Positions 30,991-43,110 of a stretch of DNA of 64,000 bases are shown here, piece after piece. Position 1 is the stretch's first letter. Each line of letters opens with the position of its first letter. The stretch comes from Molossus alvarezi (lineage: Eukaryota; Chordata; Mammalia; Chiroptera; Molossidae), in the NCBI GenBank assembly GCA_037176705.1, contig CM073896.1, positions 18,240,708 to 18,304,707 of the forward strand. The letters are read 5' to 3'. The notes under the pieces are model-generated. The model worked only from the letters and a program-made list of their open reading frames with translations. It was not told the origin of the DNA and did not search any database. A program made the translations under genes and the position numbers.

Positions 30991-32205
30991 TTAAGCAGAC
31001 AGTCCCCGCAGTGTGTGGAAATCAAGCAAGAAGAACATACGAAACCCAGAACACAATGCCTCCAACCCGCAAGAGCAGTGATGGCAAGTCCAAGTTGCAC
31101 AATAGATTCGGAGATCAACCAGTAGAGAAGATCAAAGAACAGAAGGTCCTAGACTTTTGGAGGGGAAAAACCAACAAACAGAGACTACCTGGTATGACGG
31201 AGACTCTGGGCAGGGTAGGCATGGGGGCAACTGAAGCCATAATAATGGTAGGTAGTAAACACACAAAAAGGCTAGTCAAAACTCAAGGCAAAACAGAAAA
31301 CATTATACGAGATGTTCTTTATGAAAAGAAATGGTTCATTTCTTGGAGCTGGGGTAAACAATATTTACATAGTCATAAAAATAGAAATTCTGGTTATTAG
31401 TCTAACTGCAAACAGTGACTTGTGTGCCTCAGAACAGAGGTGGAGGGGAGATGCATCTACGTCAGGGCCAAAGAAATCTGAGCCTGCGTTGGTAGGATTT
31501 ATGGGAAAGCTCCTTAAAAGATCAAAAAGCATTTGGGGCATCCCCCTTTTCCTTCCTCTTGTCTTCCCTCTTGCCAGATAGAGTTCAGGGTTTCTGTGGT
31601 AGCTCTATCTTCCTGCTCCCTATGTCTGGATTCTCTTATGTGAGAGATAAACAAACCTTTATCTCATTTAAGCAGCTTTTGCTGGATCTCTGTACTGGCA
31701 GCTGAACAGAGTTCTGATCTGATGCAAGAGATACAGCATTTTACTCAGAGATAGGGAGCGAGCCCTGCGGAGCCGCGCAGCCTCTCCAGCTGTGTTCAAC
31801 AACTTGGCACGCGTACAGGTGGAGGGGGTGCGGGCGGTGTAGGCACACTGTTGACTGCATGTGCACCCCCGTGTCGAGGGGTGATGAGTGAGCACATGGG
31901 GAGGGCCAGGCTGAGTCAAGGGTACATCCTCACAGCAGCAATTTTGCCTGATTCCTAATAGGATGCATATGTCTGGCCATGATTTAAAATGCAATTTGAA
32001 TTATGGAACAACTGTTTCCATGAACCTGTGCTGCATGCTGCTGAGTGAACTCCAGAGCCCATATTCTCCCTTTCTCCTCACTCCCCTCGCCTCGCCCACG
32101 CGCAGGTCTCAGCTGCCTCGGTCTGTCTTCTGCACCCCTGCCATCCCCAGCAGGAATGTTGGGAACGGCTGTTCAAATCATACACTGAACTCATCATTAA
32201 CTTAA
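30991..32205. other. unique sequence, with one unassigned open frame
   Basis: A 143-codon plus-strand frame spans 30969-31400, with a Lys-rich stretch KIKEQKVLDFW. It begins in the L2 end and matches no family I know. No splice or start context supports it. Confidence 0.3.
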
Positions 32206-32418
32206 TTTTTTTCTTAATTGATTTTTAGAGAGAGAAGAAGGGAGAGGGAGAGGCGAGTTAGAAACATCGATGAGAGAGAACATCGACTGGACACCTCCTG
32301 CATGCCCCTCACTGGGGATCTGGCCCACAACCTGGGCATGCGCCCTGACCGGGAATCGAACCGGCAACCTCTTGGTGCATGGGTCCACGCTCAACCACTG
32401 AGCCACACTGGCCGGGCC
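32206..32418 (-). repeat. bat tRNA-derived SINE (type B)
   Basis: Reversed head TGAGCCACACTGGCCGGGCC, B box GGGAATCGAACCGGCAACC, TGCATGCCCCTCACTGGGGA and the 3' end TTTCTTAATTGATTTTTAGA. Confidence 0.92.
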
Positions 32419-34789
32419 AGAAATAGCAATACGGTTTTGACAGATACATGAATAAGCCACGTATAGGTCTTAGTGGCTCGAGATTCAGCCTGTCTCCTTG
32501 GAGGAACCATTGCATATTTCCACTGCAAACCATTACGTTTCATTTTAAACTTCCATCCCTAAAGGACAAGTTATTTCATACGTCTGGGAGCAGGTAACTG
32601 GACAGGAGGCCAATCTTCACTGTCCCAAGTGCCTTACCACCAAACAGCGGTAGAGACGCACGTAGTAACCACCGCTCCGCTGCCCACTCCCGCAGGGGGC
32701 GCTCTTCGCCCTTGCTGGCTGCTACGTGTGGCCCAGGTGACGCCACTGGCTTTGGACCTGCTCTTGCAAAATGCAAAGCAGAGGTGCTTGTGTTCAGGGA
32801 CTTCCCCTTGGCAAGACTGCGTAACCATGTTAGCCTCTCAATCTGATGCCTGTCTCCCCAGGAATATTCTATTGTATAGAATAGATGACTCATCACAGAA
32901 CACAATCCAGACCTTCTTTATTTATTATAGCTTTTCAGTAAGTAAAATAAATTCAAATGAAGATTCAGTTGAAAAAAATGTGGAGAGTGTGTTTTATTCA
33001 GGAAATGAAACTGAAAGGAGATGGTCAGGCACTTTGAAGGGAGACATGACCATGTGGTTTGTTCCAGCCAATGACGTGTGGTGTCCCTTCTAGGCAGGAG
33101 CCTGGAGAACCCGTGTGAGATTCGCCAAGGTCCCTTTGTCCCGTCTTGTCAAGGCTGGTAGCGTGGGTCAAGATGGAGCTCTCGTCAGCCCGGGTCCCCA
33201 GTGACTACGATGTCACTTGCAATGGACAGGAAGTGTCAGCATGAAGCACGTCTTTGTTGTTTGGACCTTGGGCATGGGGGGATGTTTGTTACTGAAGCAT
33301 AGCCCGGGCCATCTGGCTAGGCTGTACTCTTGCTTGGGTTTTCCCTCTAGTCACCTTTGTAGATCCAGATTGACACTTGGACTTGGCTTTTAACATGCCT
33401 CACACATACTTTGTCATCTTTCCCAGAAACCCTGGTATCTCTCCCTGACCACCCCCCAGACGATCTCTGCTGCTCTGAGACCCCTCAGCCTGTCCGCATT
33501 CTCCATGCAAACCCCAGCTCTTCCGGCCCGGGCTTCCCCGTCCCCTCTTTGTGCCGACCTCACCCTGCGATCCTGCCTCTGGAAACGGCCGGGGGTGGGG
33601 GGTGCTCACTGGAGCCACTGCCCACCAGCGCCCCATCTGATCGCTCATACCACCTCTCTTCCCCTCCTGAATCTCCAAGGTGAAATATTTTCCTTAGGAC
33701 AGAGAGAAAGAGATCAATCTGCCTTGCTTTTAAAATTCATGCTTGTGACATTAGATCATTCCTTTTTCCGGTTTCCTGTCCCCACTCGTAACTTCAGTGC
33801 ATGCTTCTAACTTCCTTTAAGATACGACTCCAAACTCACCTCGCTCAGGAGCCGGTTCAGGGCCGACTGCACAGGAGTTGACTCGCTCCTCTGCTTGCTG
33901 TGCCCGGAACTTAGCTGCTCAGGGTACTTTGCTAACGCTCCTTGGTGACCTGCTCTTTTGTCACGTGTTTTTCTCTTTCTACGCGGCCTTTTCAGACTAG
34001 AGTTTACGTGTAGGATTAGCAAAAGAGCTCAGTGCTGAAATACAAGGGTATAAATTAATCTTTCACTGAGAAATATTAAAATAGCTTACTTCAGAAACAA
34101 TAAAGAAGTCATTTAATTAGAACCTTCTTGGAAGCCAAATCTTCCGTGTCTTCAGGAAGGGTGCCAAGCACAGATCTGTACATAGCAGACATCCCATAAA
34201 CAGGTTTAACTGGCTCAGGAGACATCTTCCGAGGCAAACCTTTCGATTATTTTCAGCGAGTGGCTTTCACAGAAAGCATTTTGACACGGTTCCATTTAGC
34301 AACATAGTTGATGCTCCATGATGTTACTCATCCGTTTGCTTGTTCATTAGATTATTAAAAAGCACTCAGTAAACACTGGGAACATGGCACCCTGTGGTTA
34401 AGGCAAGGTACACACCAGAAAATAGAAGGCACAGTGCCTGCTTCTGTAGAACTTGGCATTTATTTACTCAAACAAGAGGAGGAGGGGAAGGGAGGCAGCT
34501 CCAAAGTCAATCACCTTGAGTACTCTGGCAGCTAAGTCAAACTTGAACATTGAATTTTACCAAGTGCTATGTGTGGCTTCCAGTTCCTTACGCTATCAGA
34601 TCCAGAGTAGGGACTGAGGCACAGAGCCAGGGCCAGGTGCCACGTTACTAGAATAAGAGTGAAAAAATGAACCCAAAAGTTGGTGTTTCCTCTTCTTCTA
34701 TTGCTTCACTGCATTTACTATTACTACTACTATTAAGAGCTTCCATTTGTTGACCATCATAGATACAGATAGGGATGGCTTCCTGGCCT
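32419..34789. other. unique sequence, no gene supported
   Basis: No interspersed repeat recognised with confidence. 34320-34470 may be an old L2-like fragment. Carries a CTCF-like motif at 32689-32703. Confidence 0.4.
32689..32703 (+). promoter_or_regulatory. CTCF-like motif
   Basis: CCCGCAGGGGGCGCT matches the CTCF core CCACCAGGGGGCGCT at 12 of 15 positions. Sequence match only. Confidence 0.3.
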
Positions 34790-34903
34790 GAATATTTGAC
34801 CCCCTTTACCCTTCCCCTAGCCCCTTCCCCTCTGGTAACCACTACTCTGTTGTCTGTATCTATAAGTTTGGTTTTTCGTTCGTTTGTTTTGTTGGTTGAT
34901 TTT

Positions 34904-35102
34904 TTTTAAATGTTTTTATTGATTGTTTTAGAGAGAGAGGAAGGGAGAGTGAGAAACAGCGATTTGAGAGTGAAACATCCATCGGCTGCCTCCTGCACAC
35001 CCCTACCGGGATCGAGCCCCAAATCCAGGCATGTGCCCTGAGCGGGAATCGAACTGGGACCTCTCAGTCCACAGGACAACGCTCAGTCCACACCAGCCTG
35101 GC
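34904..35102 (-). repeat. bat tRNA-derived SINE (type B)
   Basis: Reversed body GAAACATCCATCGGCTGCCT, AGCGGGAATCGAACTGGGAC and head CCACACCAGCCTGGC. Imperfect duplications TTGTTGGTTGATTTTT and TTGTGGGTTGCTTTCT. Confidence 0.88.
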
Positions 35103-35374
35103 TTGTGGGTTGCTTTCTGTTTTATATCCCACATAAGTGAAATCATATGGTTCTTGTCTTTTTCCATCTGACTTACTGACTTACTATAACACTCTCAAGA
35201 TCCATCCATGTTGTCACAAATGGCACTATTGCATTTTCTTATGGCTGAGTAGTATTCCATTGTATATATGTTCCACATCTTTATCCAATCATTCATTGAA
35301 GGACACTTGGGTTGTTTCCATGTCTTGGCTATTGTAAATAATGCTGCAATGAACATAGGGGTGCAGATATCTTT

Positions 35375-35436
35375 TTTTTTTATCCTCACCCGAGGACATT
35401 TTTTCTATTTTTTGTTCAGGTAGAGTGGGAGGGAGG

Positions 35437-35496
<60 letters not shown>

Positions 35497-35654
35497 TCGA
35501 TGTGAAAGGGACACATCGAGTGGCTGCCAACTGCACGACCAACCAGGGCTGGGGACAAACTGCAACCGAGGTACACGCCCTTAGCGGGAACCAAACCCAG
35601 GTCTCTCGGGACCGCAGGCCGACGCTCTAACCGCCAAACCAAACCGGCCAGGGC
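35375..35654 (-). repeat. bat tRNA-derived SINE (type A) with (GA)n
   Basis: ATCCTCACCCGAGGACATTT, GA repeats at about 35430-35494, GGGACAAACTGCAACCGAGG, B box GGGAACCAAACCCAGG and head AAACCGGCCAGGGC. It has a perfect 18-base duplication AGGGGTGCAGATATCTTT at 35357-35374 and 35655-35672, so this is a comparatively young insertion. Confidence 0.96.
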
Positions 35655-35729
35655 AGGGGTGCAGATATCTTTATAAATAAGTGTTTTCAAATTTTTTGGG
35701 TAGGTATGCAGAGAGGGGTTGCTGAGTTA

Positions 35730-35974
35730 TATCTTCACCCGAGGACATTTTTCCATTTTTTGTTCAGGTAGAGTGGGAGGGAGAGAGAGGAACAGAGAGA
35801 GAGAGAGAGAGAAACATCGACGTGAAAGGGACACATCGACTGGCTACCACTCGCACGACCGACCAGGGCCGGGGACAAACTGCAACCGAGGTACGTGCCT
35901 TTAGCGGGAACCGAACCTGGGTCTCTTGGGACCGCAGGCCGATGCTCTAACCGCTGAGCAAAACCGGCCAGGGC
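35730..35974 (-). repeat. bat tRNA-derived SINE (type A) lacking its A-tail
   Basis: Complete from head (GAGCAAAACCGGCCAGGGC) to the terminal hairpin (CTTCACCCGAGGAC), but without the poly(T) expected on the left and without visible target duplications. The flanking L1 is missing sequence at this point, so a deletion removed the tail together with adjacent L1. Confidence 0.9.
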
Positions 35975-36236
35975 ATGATTGAGGTTTTGATATGCATTTC
36001 CCTTATAGCTAGTGATGTTGAGCATTTTTTCATATATCTGTTGGCCATCTGCTTGTCGTCCTTGGAGAAATGTCTCTTCAGGACCTCTGCCCATTTTTTA
36101 ATTGATGGTTTATTTTTGTTGTTGTTGAGTCATATGAGCTCTTTATCTGTTTTGAATAACAACCCCTTACCCAAGGTATCATTTGCAAATATCTCTTCCC
36201 ATTCAGTTGGTTGCCTCAAAATAATATATCCTGAAT

Positions 36237-39099
36237 AATTATGGTAAACCAAGTGCTAGATTCTTTGAGCACCACGGTGAGCCGGATGGACACACTCACA
36301 TGCTGCTCAAAGCTTCCGTCCAGGAGGAAGGAAGACAGCAGGCGGGCACGGCCCAGCTCACCGTGAACTGTGCCGAAGGACATGGTAGTGCCAAGGAAGC
36401 CCCTGGGAGGGGCACTCTGTTCTAGAAGAGTCAGGAAGATTTGCAGAGAAGGCAAGGTCCAAACCAACACATGAAAGCCTTTTTTTTTTGTTTTGTGCCT
36501 TGTTACTTGTCTCTTACTATTATGGTTTATGATCTCTGTCTCACACAACTTAGGTTTCTCCTTGTACTTATTCTTCCATTCATAGCTTTTAGACCTGAGT
36601 CAACAAGCGCCTGTGGAACATCCTCTATGGGTTAGAAACTGCCCAAGGGAGAAACTGATAGATGAATCAGAGAGACAGATTCTAAAGAGAGAATTCAGTA
36701 GGATACGAAACATTCCGGTAAAAGTTGCTTGTGATGCGGTTTAGAGCACAGACACGGACTCCTTCCTGGGCCTGACGCTCCGCTCTGTGCAGCCATTTAT
36801 CTGTGGCTTCCTCTCCTTCCCCTGCGTCCTGGTCCATCCTCTGCTCTGTTCCCCTGCCGACCCCCCCCCCCACCTTGTCAATGCTCCTCACTGGCACATC
36901 GACGGAGCTCGCCACTCTCCATTTCCCATGCCCTCCATTGTTTCCACTGAAGTGGGGGTATGAAAATACACACAGTGGTTTGTTTTATCTTCTTTTTTTG
37001 TTTGCTTGGTTGTTTGTTTTAGTAAGCTTCAAAAACACAGGCAGGCCAACATCAGATCCAAGAGACGTGAAATCTCCACTCTGGGACTGGAGTGTTGAAC
37101 TGGAAAAAACAATGTTCTTTTGTCTGACTCCTCTGTCAGCTTCACGTCTTCCTTTGCCTCCTGCACGTTCCCGCATTTATTTCGTTCATACTGTTGCTTT
37201 CATTTTTGATGTTCCATGATCTCAGTCTCTCCTGAGGGCGATAATAGAATGAAGTGGGCATGAATGAATGAATGAATGGGACATTTGGGGTGTGCAAGAA
37301 GGGCTTAAGAGGGAGTACAATCGACTTTACCTTATTTATTCTGCTGTTCGCTTCTTTTTCTCTGTCTGTGGTTTGTGTTGTTTGGCTCCGTAGTTTAATT
37401 GTTCAGTTAGGTTGTTTCCTCTCCCCGCAGGCCCCTTGCATGGAGTTGCTCTGTCTACTTGTTTCAGAGACAAGAGTTGCTGGCTCCAAGTCTGCGGGAG
37501 GAGGGACGGCTTGGTTCAGTGCAGTTCATGTAGTCTGCGTAACCTTGGCTTCTGCATTGAACTCTTCCTGGTATTTAAAACATGTGATAACTGAGATAAG
37601 ATTCTGAACTATTAACAAAACCCAGGCCTCAACACAACATCATCCCATCGAAATCATACTCGGAGCAACAGCACCCACCAGGGTCCACAAGCCACGGCCG
37701 AAATGTTTTGCTGTGTCATGAAAATGTGCAGCCTCCTCGCTATGGAATCAGAACATATGCTTTAACTAAACCACGCTCTGCTTCTCTTAAACCCAAGGAC
37801 ACCCTAATCACACTGCCATACATAAGAAACTCACTTTAATTCTTTTGTATTCTATTTTATGAAAACGATTAGCTCTAAACTCAAAGCATGACACTAAAAA
37901 ACAATGTGTTTTTTTTTAATGGTATCTCCTTCGGCAGAAGGTCCTTGTCCTTCGTCCGTTTCTCTGTGCGCCCCAACCACAGAGTGTGAACGTGGATTGA
38001 ATCATACCCATGGCTTCTGAGCCAGGCCGCTTGCTTTGTATTCTCTTGGAATTAAATTATTCCCACAGCCAGATAGCTAACCTGGGACTTGGAGGAAAAG
38101 AAATAAGAGAAGAACATGAAGGGGGGCGGGGGGGCGGGGGACAGGGGGAGAGGGAGAGTCCGGTTGGAATTAAGGAAGAAAGGAAGGGGAGACGAGATTC
38201 GGTCGGTTTGGAAACTATTCAGCGATAGTTTACCTCCAGGTCAGAAGGAGCAGCTGCTGTTAGAGCAAACAAAGGAAATCCTGGTAGCTTATTCCCTGTG
38301 AAGCGTTCGTAGAACCGTGGAGTCTGAGTTGGGAGGGATCTGCAAGGTCTTTGAGCCCAACTTGCCATCCCATCTGGAATTTTCCGGCTTCACTTCCCAT
38401 CAAGAGCTGGAATCTAAATCATTGTGTTCATTTCTCTTCTAGTTTTCGGAACTCGATTCTTAATGTCTTCCAGGATTAATTGTTTCCTGGGTGTTCACAA
38501 TAACTTTGTTCTTTGATAACTAGGATATTTGGTATTACCAATTTTTTTCTGATTTATATTTTTCCTGGATATTTTTCAAGTGATCCTCTCATCTCCTAAA
38601 ATTGTTACCTTCTTCCTTAGGGTGGCTTACTCACAGCCCAGCTACCCACATTTTCCGGAGTCCCGGAAAGCAGTCATCTTGCTTGTGATCCTGGAAAGGA
38701 ATGCCCTGGAAAGGTGAGCACCTGGTATCCACACTGTGTCCAGAAGACAATGCCAAGGTGACTCATTCCTAAACCATAACCAGCAGTCATGGAGATTTAC
38801 CTCAACCATGCTGCTGGAGAGATGCCCGGAAGAATTTACCTCAAGCTCACCTGGCTAAACAACCGTTTACCCTCCTCCACAGCTCCTCCCACATTTCAGT
38901 AGAGAGCCAAGATTTTTATTGGCTAACATCTTCAAGATATTAATCAGTGTCATTTAATCTTAAGGAAAAAGCCCAGGGCATCACACTGATCATATAGGGC
39001 ATCAGGAAATCAGGAGCAGAAATGAATCCGCTGGCCCTTCTGTGGTTGTATAGGTAATGGCACAAGCTTTGAGAGGGTCTCCCTTGACAGGCAGCATTG
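36237..39099. other. unique sequence with a G-quadruplex motif
   Basis: No gene. 36240-36450 resembles a very old L2-like repeat. A G-rich stretch at 38120-38148 (GGGGGGCGGGGGGGCGGGGG, ACAGGGGG) fits a G-quadruplex pattern. A short ATGA tandem (GAATGAATGAATGAATG) lies near 37261. Confidence 0.4.
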
Positions 39100-39290
39100 C
39101 TAGGTGCTTGATCAGGCTCTGAGCTCAGACTGCTTGGGTTCAAATCCAAGGTCTCTGACCAAGAAGCAAGGTGACCCAGGCCAGATACTCAAACTCCCTA
39201 AGCTTCCCTTACTTCACAGGTAAAGTGCTCCAAAGAGTATCTGGCACATAGCAGGTGACTCATAAGAGAATACTATTTTCATCATTGCCA
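39100..39290 (+). repeat. MIR SINE
   Basis: GCTCTGAGCTCAGACTGCTT, GGGTTCAAATCCAAGGTCTC, AGTATCTGGCACATAGCAGG and TGACTCATAAGAGAATACTA follow the MIR consensus. Confidence 0.8.
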
Positions 39291-39399
39291 CCTTCAACAC
39301 CTTTGGGTCAGATTATGAGCTTGGTTAAATGAATAATTAGTTAAACTACACATTCAGTTCCACCAAATCCAATTATTAAAATAAAAACTTGTTCATATT

Positions 39400-39635
39400 T
39401 GTAGAGCATCAGTTATGTGCTCGTATGCTGAGCACTGTGATAAGGGCCCAATGGACATCAGTATCATTTAACATTTTCAATGATGCTATGAAGGTAGAAA
39501 CTAGGATTAACTCCCTTCTATTGGAAGGAATGGAGAGTCAAAGACAATAATAAACTATCCAAGGTCATTCAAGGTGTGAACAGAGGCCATTTATTCATTC
39601 CCAGTTCTCTGATTTCATAGCCCATACTCCAGCCA
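39400..39635 (-). repeat. MIR SINE, antisense
   Basis: CAGTTATGTGCTCGTATGCT, GAGCACTGTGATAAGGGCCC, AATGATGCTATGAAGGTAGA, CTATCCAAGGTCATTCAAGG and CTCCAGCCACTATGAGATCC follow reversed MIR order. Confidence 0.7.
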
Positions 39636-40049
39636 CTATGAGATCCTGCTTAAATCAGATTTATCAATTAGAAAAAAATCTTAAGCATTTCTTTCTGACA
39701 TTGGATCAAACCTATAAGACAGAGATGCCCAGAGAACCTTTTACAAAACACTCCTGTGACAGCAAAATTATTCCAGAATGAAAGTGGATGCCCACCTTGA
39801 GTCTCTCTGTCCCTTTGTTTGTCCTTGCCGGTTCCTGACCTCAGCTCTCAGAGGCAAGGTTTATTGTTCTGATTGTAAGTGTAGCTACTAAATCTGTTCT
39901 CAAACAATAAATTCAAACTCTTTATTTTTTCCCTGAGTTGTTCAGAACACTGTTGGTGTGAAATCACAGGAATTCTGTATGAAGAGAAATAATGCTTTTT
40001 TTTTTTTAAGTGAAGTTAACACATGGACAGACAATTCATGAATAATAAG
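39636..40049. other. unique spacer
   Basis: AT-rich. No feature recognised. Confidence 0.4.
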
Positions 40050-40492
40050 TGTATTTGTTTACTGTTGCTTCTGTCACAAGTTACCACAATTTAGAGACTT
40101 AAAGTAGAACAAATCTATTATCTTACGGTTTTAGACATCACAAGTCCAAAACAATTTTCATCGAGCTCAATCCGAGTCAGCAGGCTGCCTTCACCTGAAG
40201 TCTCAGGAGAATCCATTTCCTTGTTTTTCAGCTCTGGAGGCTGCCCACATTCTTGGCTCTGGGCCTCCTCCTGCTGGCAGTGGCATCACTCCAACCTCTG
40301 CTTCCATTGCCACTCTCTTTCCTTTGTAAGGGCCCTTGGGATTGCATTAGATCCACCAGCCTCATCTCCCCATCTCAAGATCCTTACCTTCATCACACCC
40401 GGAAAACCACCTTTGTTAGGTAACAGAGACACAGCTCTGAGGATTACAGCAGGGACCTCTCTGGGGGACATTATTCTGCCCGCCACAGTAGA
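40050..40492 (-). repeat. MaLR-like LTR, antisense, nearly complete
   Basis: Reversed LTR order is well kept: TACTGTTGCTTCTGTCACAA, GTTACCACAATTTAGAGACT, CTATTATCTTACGGTTTTAG, CTCTGGAGGCTGCCCACATT, CCCCATCTCAAGATCCTTAC and TTATTCTGCCCGCCACAG. Same family as the LTR at 18790-19690. Confidence 0.8.
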
Positions 40493-42065
40493 TCTTCTCT
40501 CTGTTCCGATTCCCAGAACTCTCGCTGTGGTCCCTGTGTTGGCATCTGTGGATGGGACTTTTCCTCACGGTGGGAAGGAGCTCGCAGGACTCTTCCCTCC
40601 GTAGGAAGCCCAGTGCAAGGACAAGGGTCAGATATGAACAAGCCTCCCTGGAAGCCTCACAGCTGGGGTGGGAGAGGTTCAAGCAGAGCCCTGATCAGAG
40701 CAGGCACATCAAGGAAGAGTAAAATGCAAAGAATGCTTTGAACAACCCAAGCACCTGCCTCCATGTCTGCTGAATTAGTCTGGAAGGTCTACCTGTGCCC
40801 TGATGCCCTTGACACCTGGACAATTGGTTTTGAGAAAGGGAGAGCACCTGCCCTCTCTGGAAACATCGGAATGGCATTTTTTTTTTTTTTTTGTAGCCAG
40901 CCCCGTACTGGTAAACTGACTTTGAGGATGTTTTGCTCATTTTCTTTTTGAATGGGTGAGACCTCTGGAGATTGAATTGTGGTTGTCGGGTCACTGACCT
41001 ACAAATGATCCTAAGTGGTAATGGAACTGTCATTCACTTACACTTCTGCCAGTGGACTCAGAACCCAAGAAGTGGATGTTGGCTACAGGCTAATCCCACA
41101 CCAGCGAATCCTTACGGCAAGAGTCTCAGCGGACCTCAACTGTCTCTAAGAACTTGGACGTCCACTGGCACTTTCTGCATGTGATTTCTTGGGTGTGTCT
41201 GCTTTATTTGCAAGCTGAGTGTCCCTGTGGTCCGAGGCTAGCTTCAAGCCCTTCGTAAATAAATGAATCGATTCACTCTCCTGCCTGGAAACCACTTGGC
41301 TGCATCTGGGATTCTATTACTATCTCCTCTGGCCTTCTGCAGGCTCCGCTTGGTGTTGGCCACACAGCCCTGCCCTGTGGCCGGCTCTGTTCTTGCTGGG
41401 AGGTTGAGTGTGTTGGAGGCAGGCTGCTGGACCACACAAGGACTGTTAATAAACTGTTTACTCCACTCTGGTGTTCAGGCCGCTGCACCCACTGTGGTCC
41501 AACTCCACCTTAATGACCGGATCTCTGCCGCTAATACCCCCTAATCAGGTACCTCAGAATTGGCTGGAGTTTCTTTCTTTTGTCTGGCAAGCTCTTAGCT
41601 TTTCATCCTTTACCCTTACATCCTACCTCTTCATCCTTCCTGAGTTTTCTGCCCATCCCTCTGAAAAAGCAAAAAATCCAAATGTTGGACCCACCAAGTA
41701 GCTTTAAGTAATTGCTTTTATTTCCACATCAAAGGCATTTGGGAAAAGAAGCCTGTGTTCTCAGAGGCCCACTGGGTTGCAGACACCACTCCAATGGAAA
41801 GGGCCAGCTGTCATCTTTCAGGTAGGACGATGCTAAGCTTCTGGGTCCCAGCAGCAAAGGGGAGCTGGCCACCATTTTCCTTTCTAGGAGGTTTTGGTTA
41901 CATTTTGCTGTACCATTCGTACTCTCTAGGAAACTTCTTCAGAAACAGAATGTGAGACCAAGCCGCGGCCAGTGAGGGAGAAAGGAAGACCTTTGTGGCT
42001 TGCCCCCTTGGGAGAAGAAAGCAGAGATCCAGAGCCATCGGCCCCACCCCCTGCCCCCCTCCTTC
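40493..42065. other. unique sequence, no gene seen
   Basis: Contains a T-run at about 40878-40894. No repeat or gene recognised. Confidence 0.4.
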
Positions 42066-43110
42066 ATTCCAAGGATGCTGACAGCCATAAAAAATCAGGC
42101 CTGTTAGCAACAGGAAAGATCACAGGCCCTGATTCCTGTTGAGCTCCTCCAACAACAGCTGCCATCTGTCTCACCGTCACAGACGAATGCAGGCCCTGAT
42201 TTATGGGGCGGCTCGGGTCAGGGAGTGGGCCGCGCATTGCCCTTTCCCCCACAAACACCCCAGCGAGCCGGGCCTGCGAGAGGGCTATTGCAGGTCATCA
42301 ATAAATCCTGGGGATAAAACAACGCAGAGGTTAGCAAAGGAGCTGAGAGGGGACCGATGTGAGTTCTTCCAATTACAGCATGGTTATCTTCTTCTGCGAT
42401 GTACCCTAATGCATCTCAGCAGCTAATAAATGTTCTGGAGAGTTCTTCCCCCCGTTCTTTTCTCTCTTTCTCTCTCTCAAAGCCCATAGTGCTTATAAAT
42501 TACAGGGTAGAGAGGTGTGAAAGATACACAGTGGCTTTGAAGCAACACTGACAGCCTTAAACTAATTTATCATAAAAGGAAGTCAACTGCAATAGATGAT
42601 GAACCATTTATTTAACCAAAAATAGACGGTTCCCTATGGGGATAGGAATAAAAAAAGAAAAACCTAGTATTTGGCAGGGGCGACAGGGAACACATGGAAC
42701 ATGTATAGTTGCAGGCTCTGAAACCCGAGGCCCTGCACACGTGACCGTGGCGTTGCCCAAAGACCAGGCCAGCAGGGCTGTCCCTGTAAACTCGAGCAAG
42801 TCCAGACCCCGCGCCAGCCTGCAGGCGAGGTCGCTCTCCAAGCGGATCAAACACTTCGTCTTCTACATCTTGTTCCCAGACGAAAACTGCACCAGAACCC
42901 TCAATTGCTGGCCATTAAGTCCCTTTAGGTTTTATTGTGCTCAAATGGAATTGGCTGGAGATTATAATTAACTTGCATTGATATGGACGAATGGGGCGGG
43001 GCATGAACCCAGACAAAGATCTAGGGAAATGATTGTGCGGTACAATATATGTTAAAAGATGTAGCCATGTGGTCTTGCAGTCTCCAAACCTGGCAGTACG
43101 TGTTCTCAGA
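42066..43110. promoter_or_regulatory. candidate conserved non-coding block(s)
   Basis: Repeat-free, with even composition and many homeodomain-like words: GCCATAAAAAATCAGGCC and GTCATCAATAAATCC at 42080-42310, AACTAATTTATCATAAAAGG at 42560, GGCCATTAAGTCCCTTTAGG and GAGATTATAATTAACTTGC at 42910-42975. This texture is typical of ancient enhancers, but conservation cannot be seen from one sequence. Confidence 0.3.

Larger units (their letters stand above)
34790..36236 (-). repeat. old L1 3' end, reversed, with three SINEs
   Basis: CCTCTGGTAACCACTACTCT, TCTTATGGCTGAGTAGTATT, CCATTGTATATATGTTCCAC, GTAAATAATGCTGCAATGAA, GTGATGTTGAGCATTTTTTC and CCTTACCCAAGGTATCATTT are in reversed L1 order. A roughly 200-250-base piece of L1 is missing next to the SINE at 35730-35974. 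Confidence 0.9.

Noticed and set aside
35430..35494. CRISPR-like or regular array suggested by GA repeats
   Set aside because: It is a plain (GA)n expansion within a SINE. CRISPR arrays are not expected in a mammalian genome and no spaced repeats exist.
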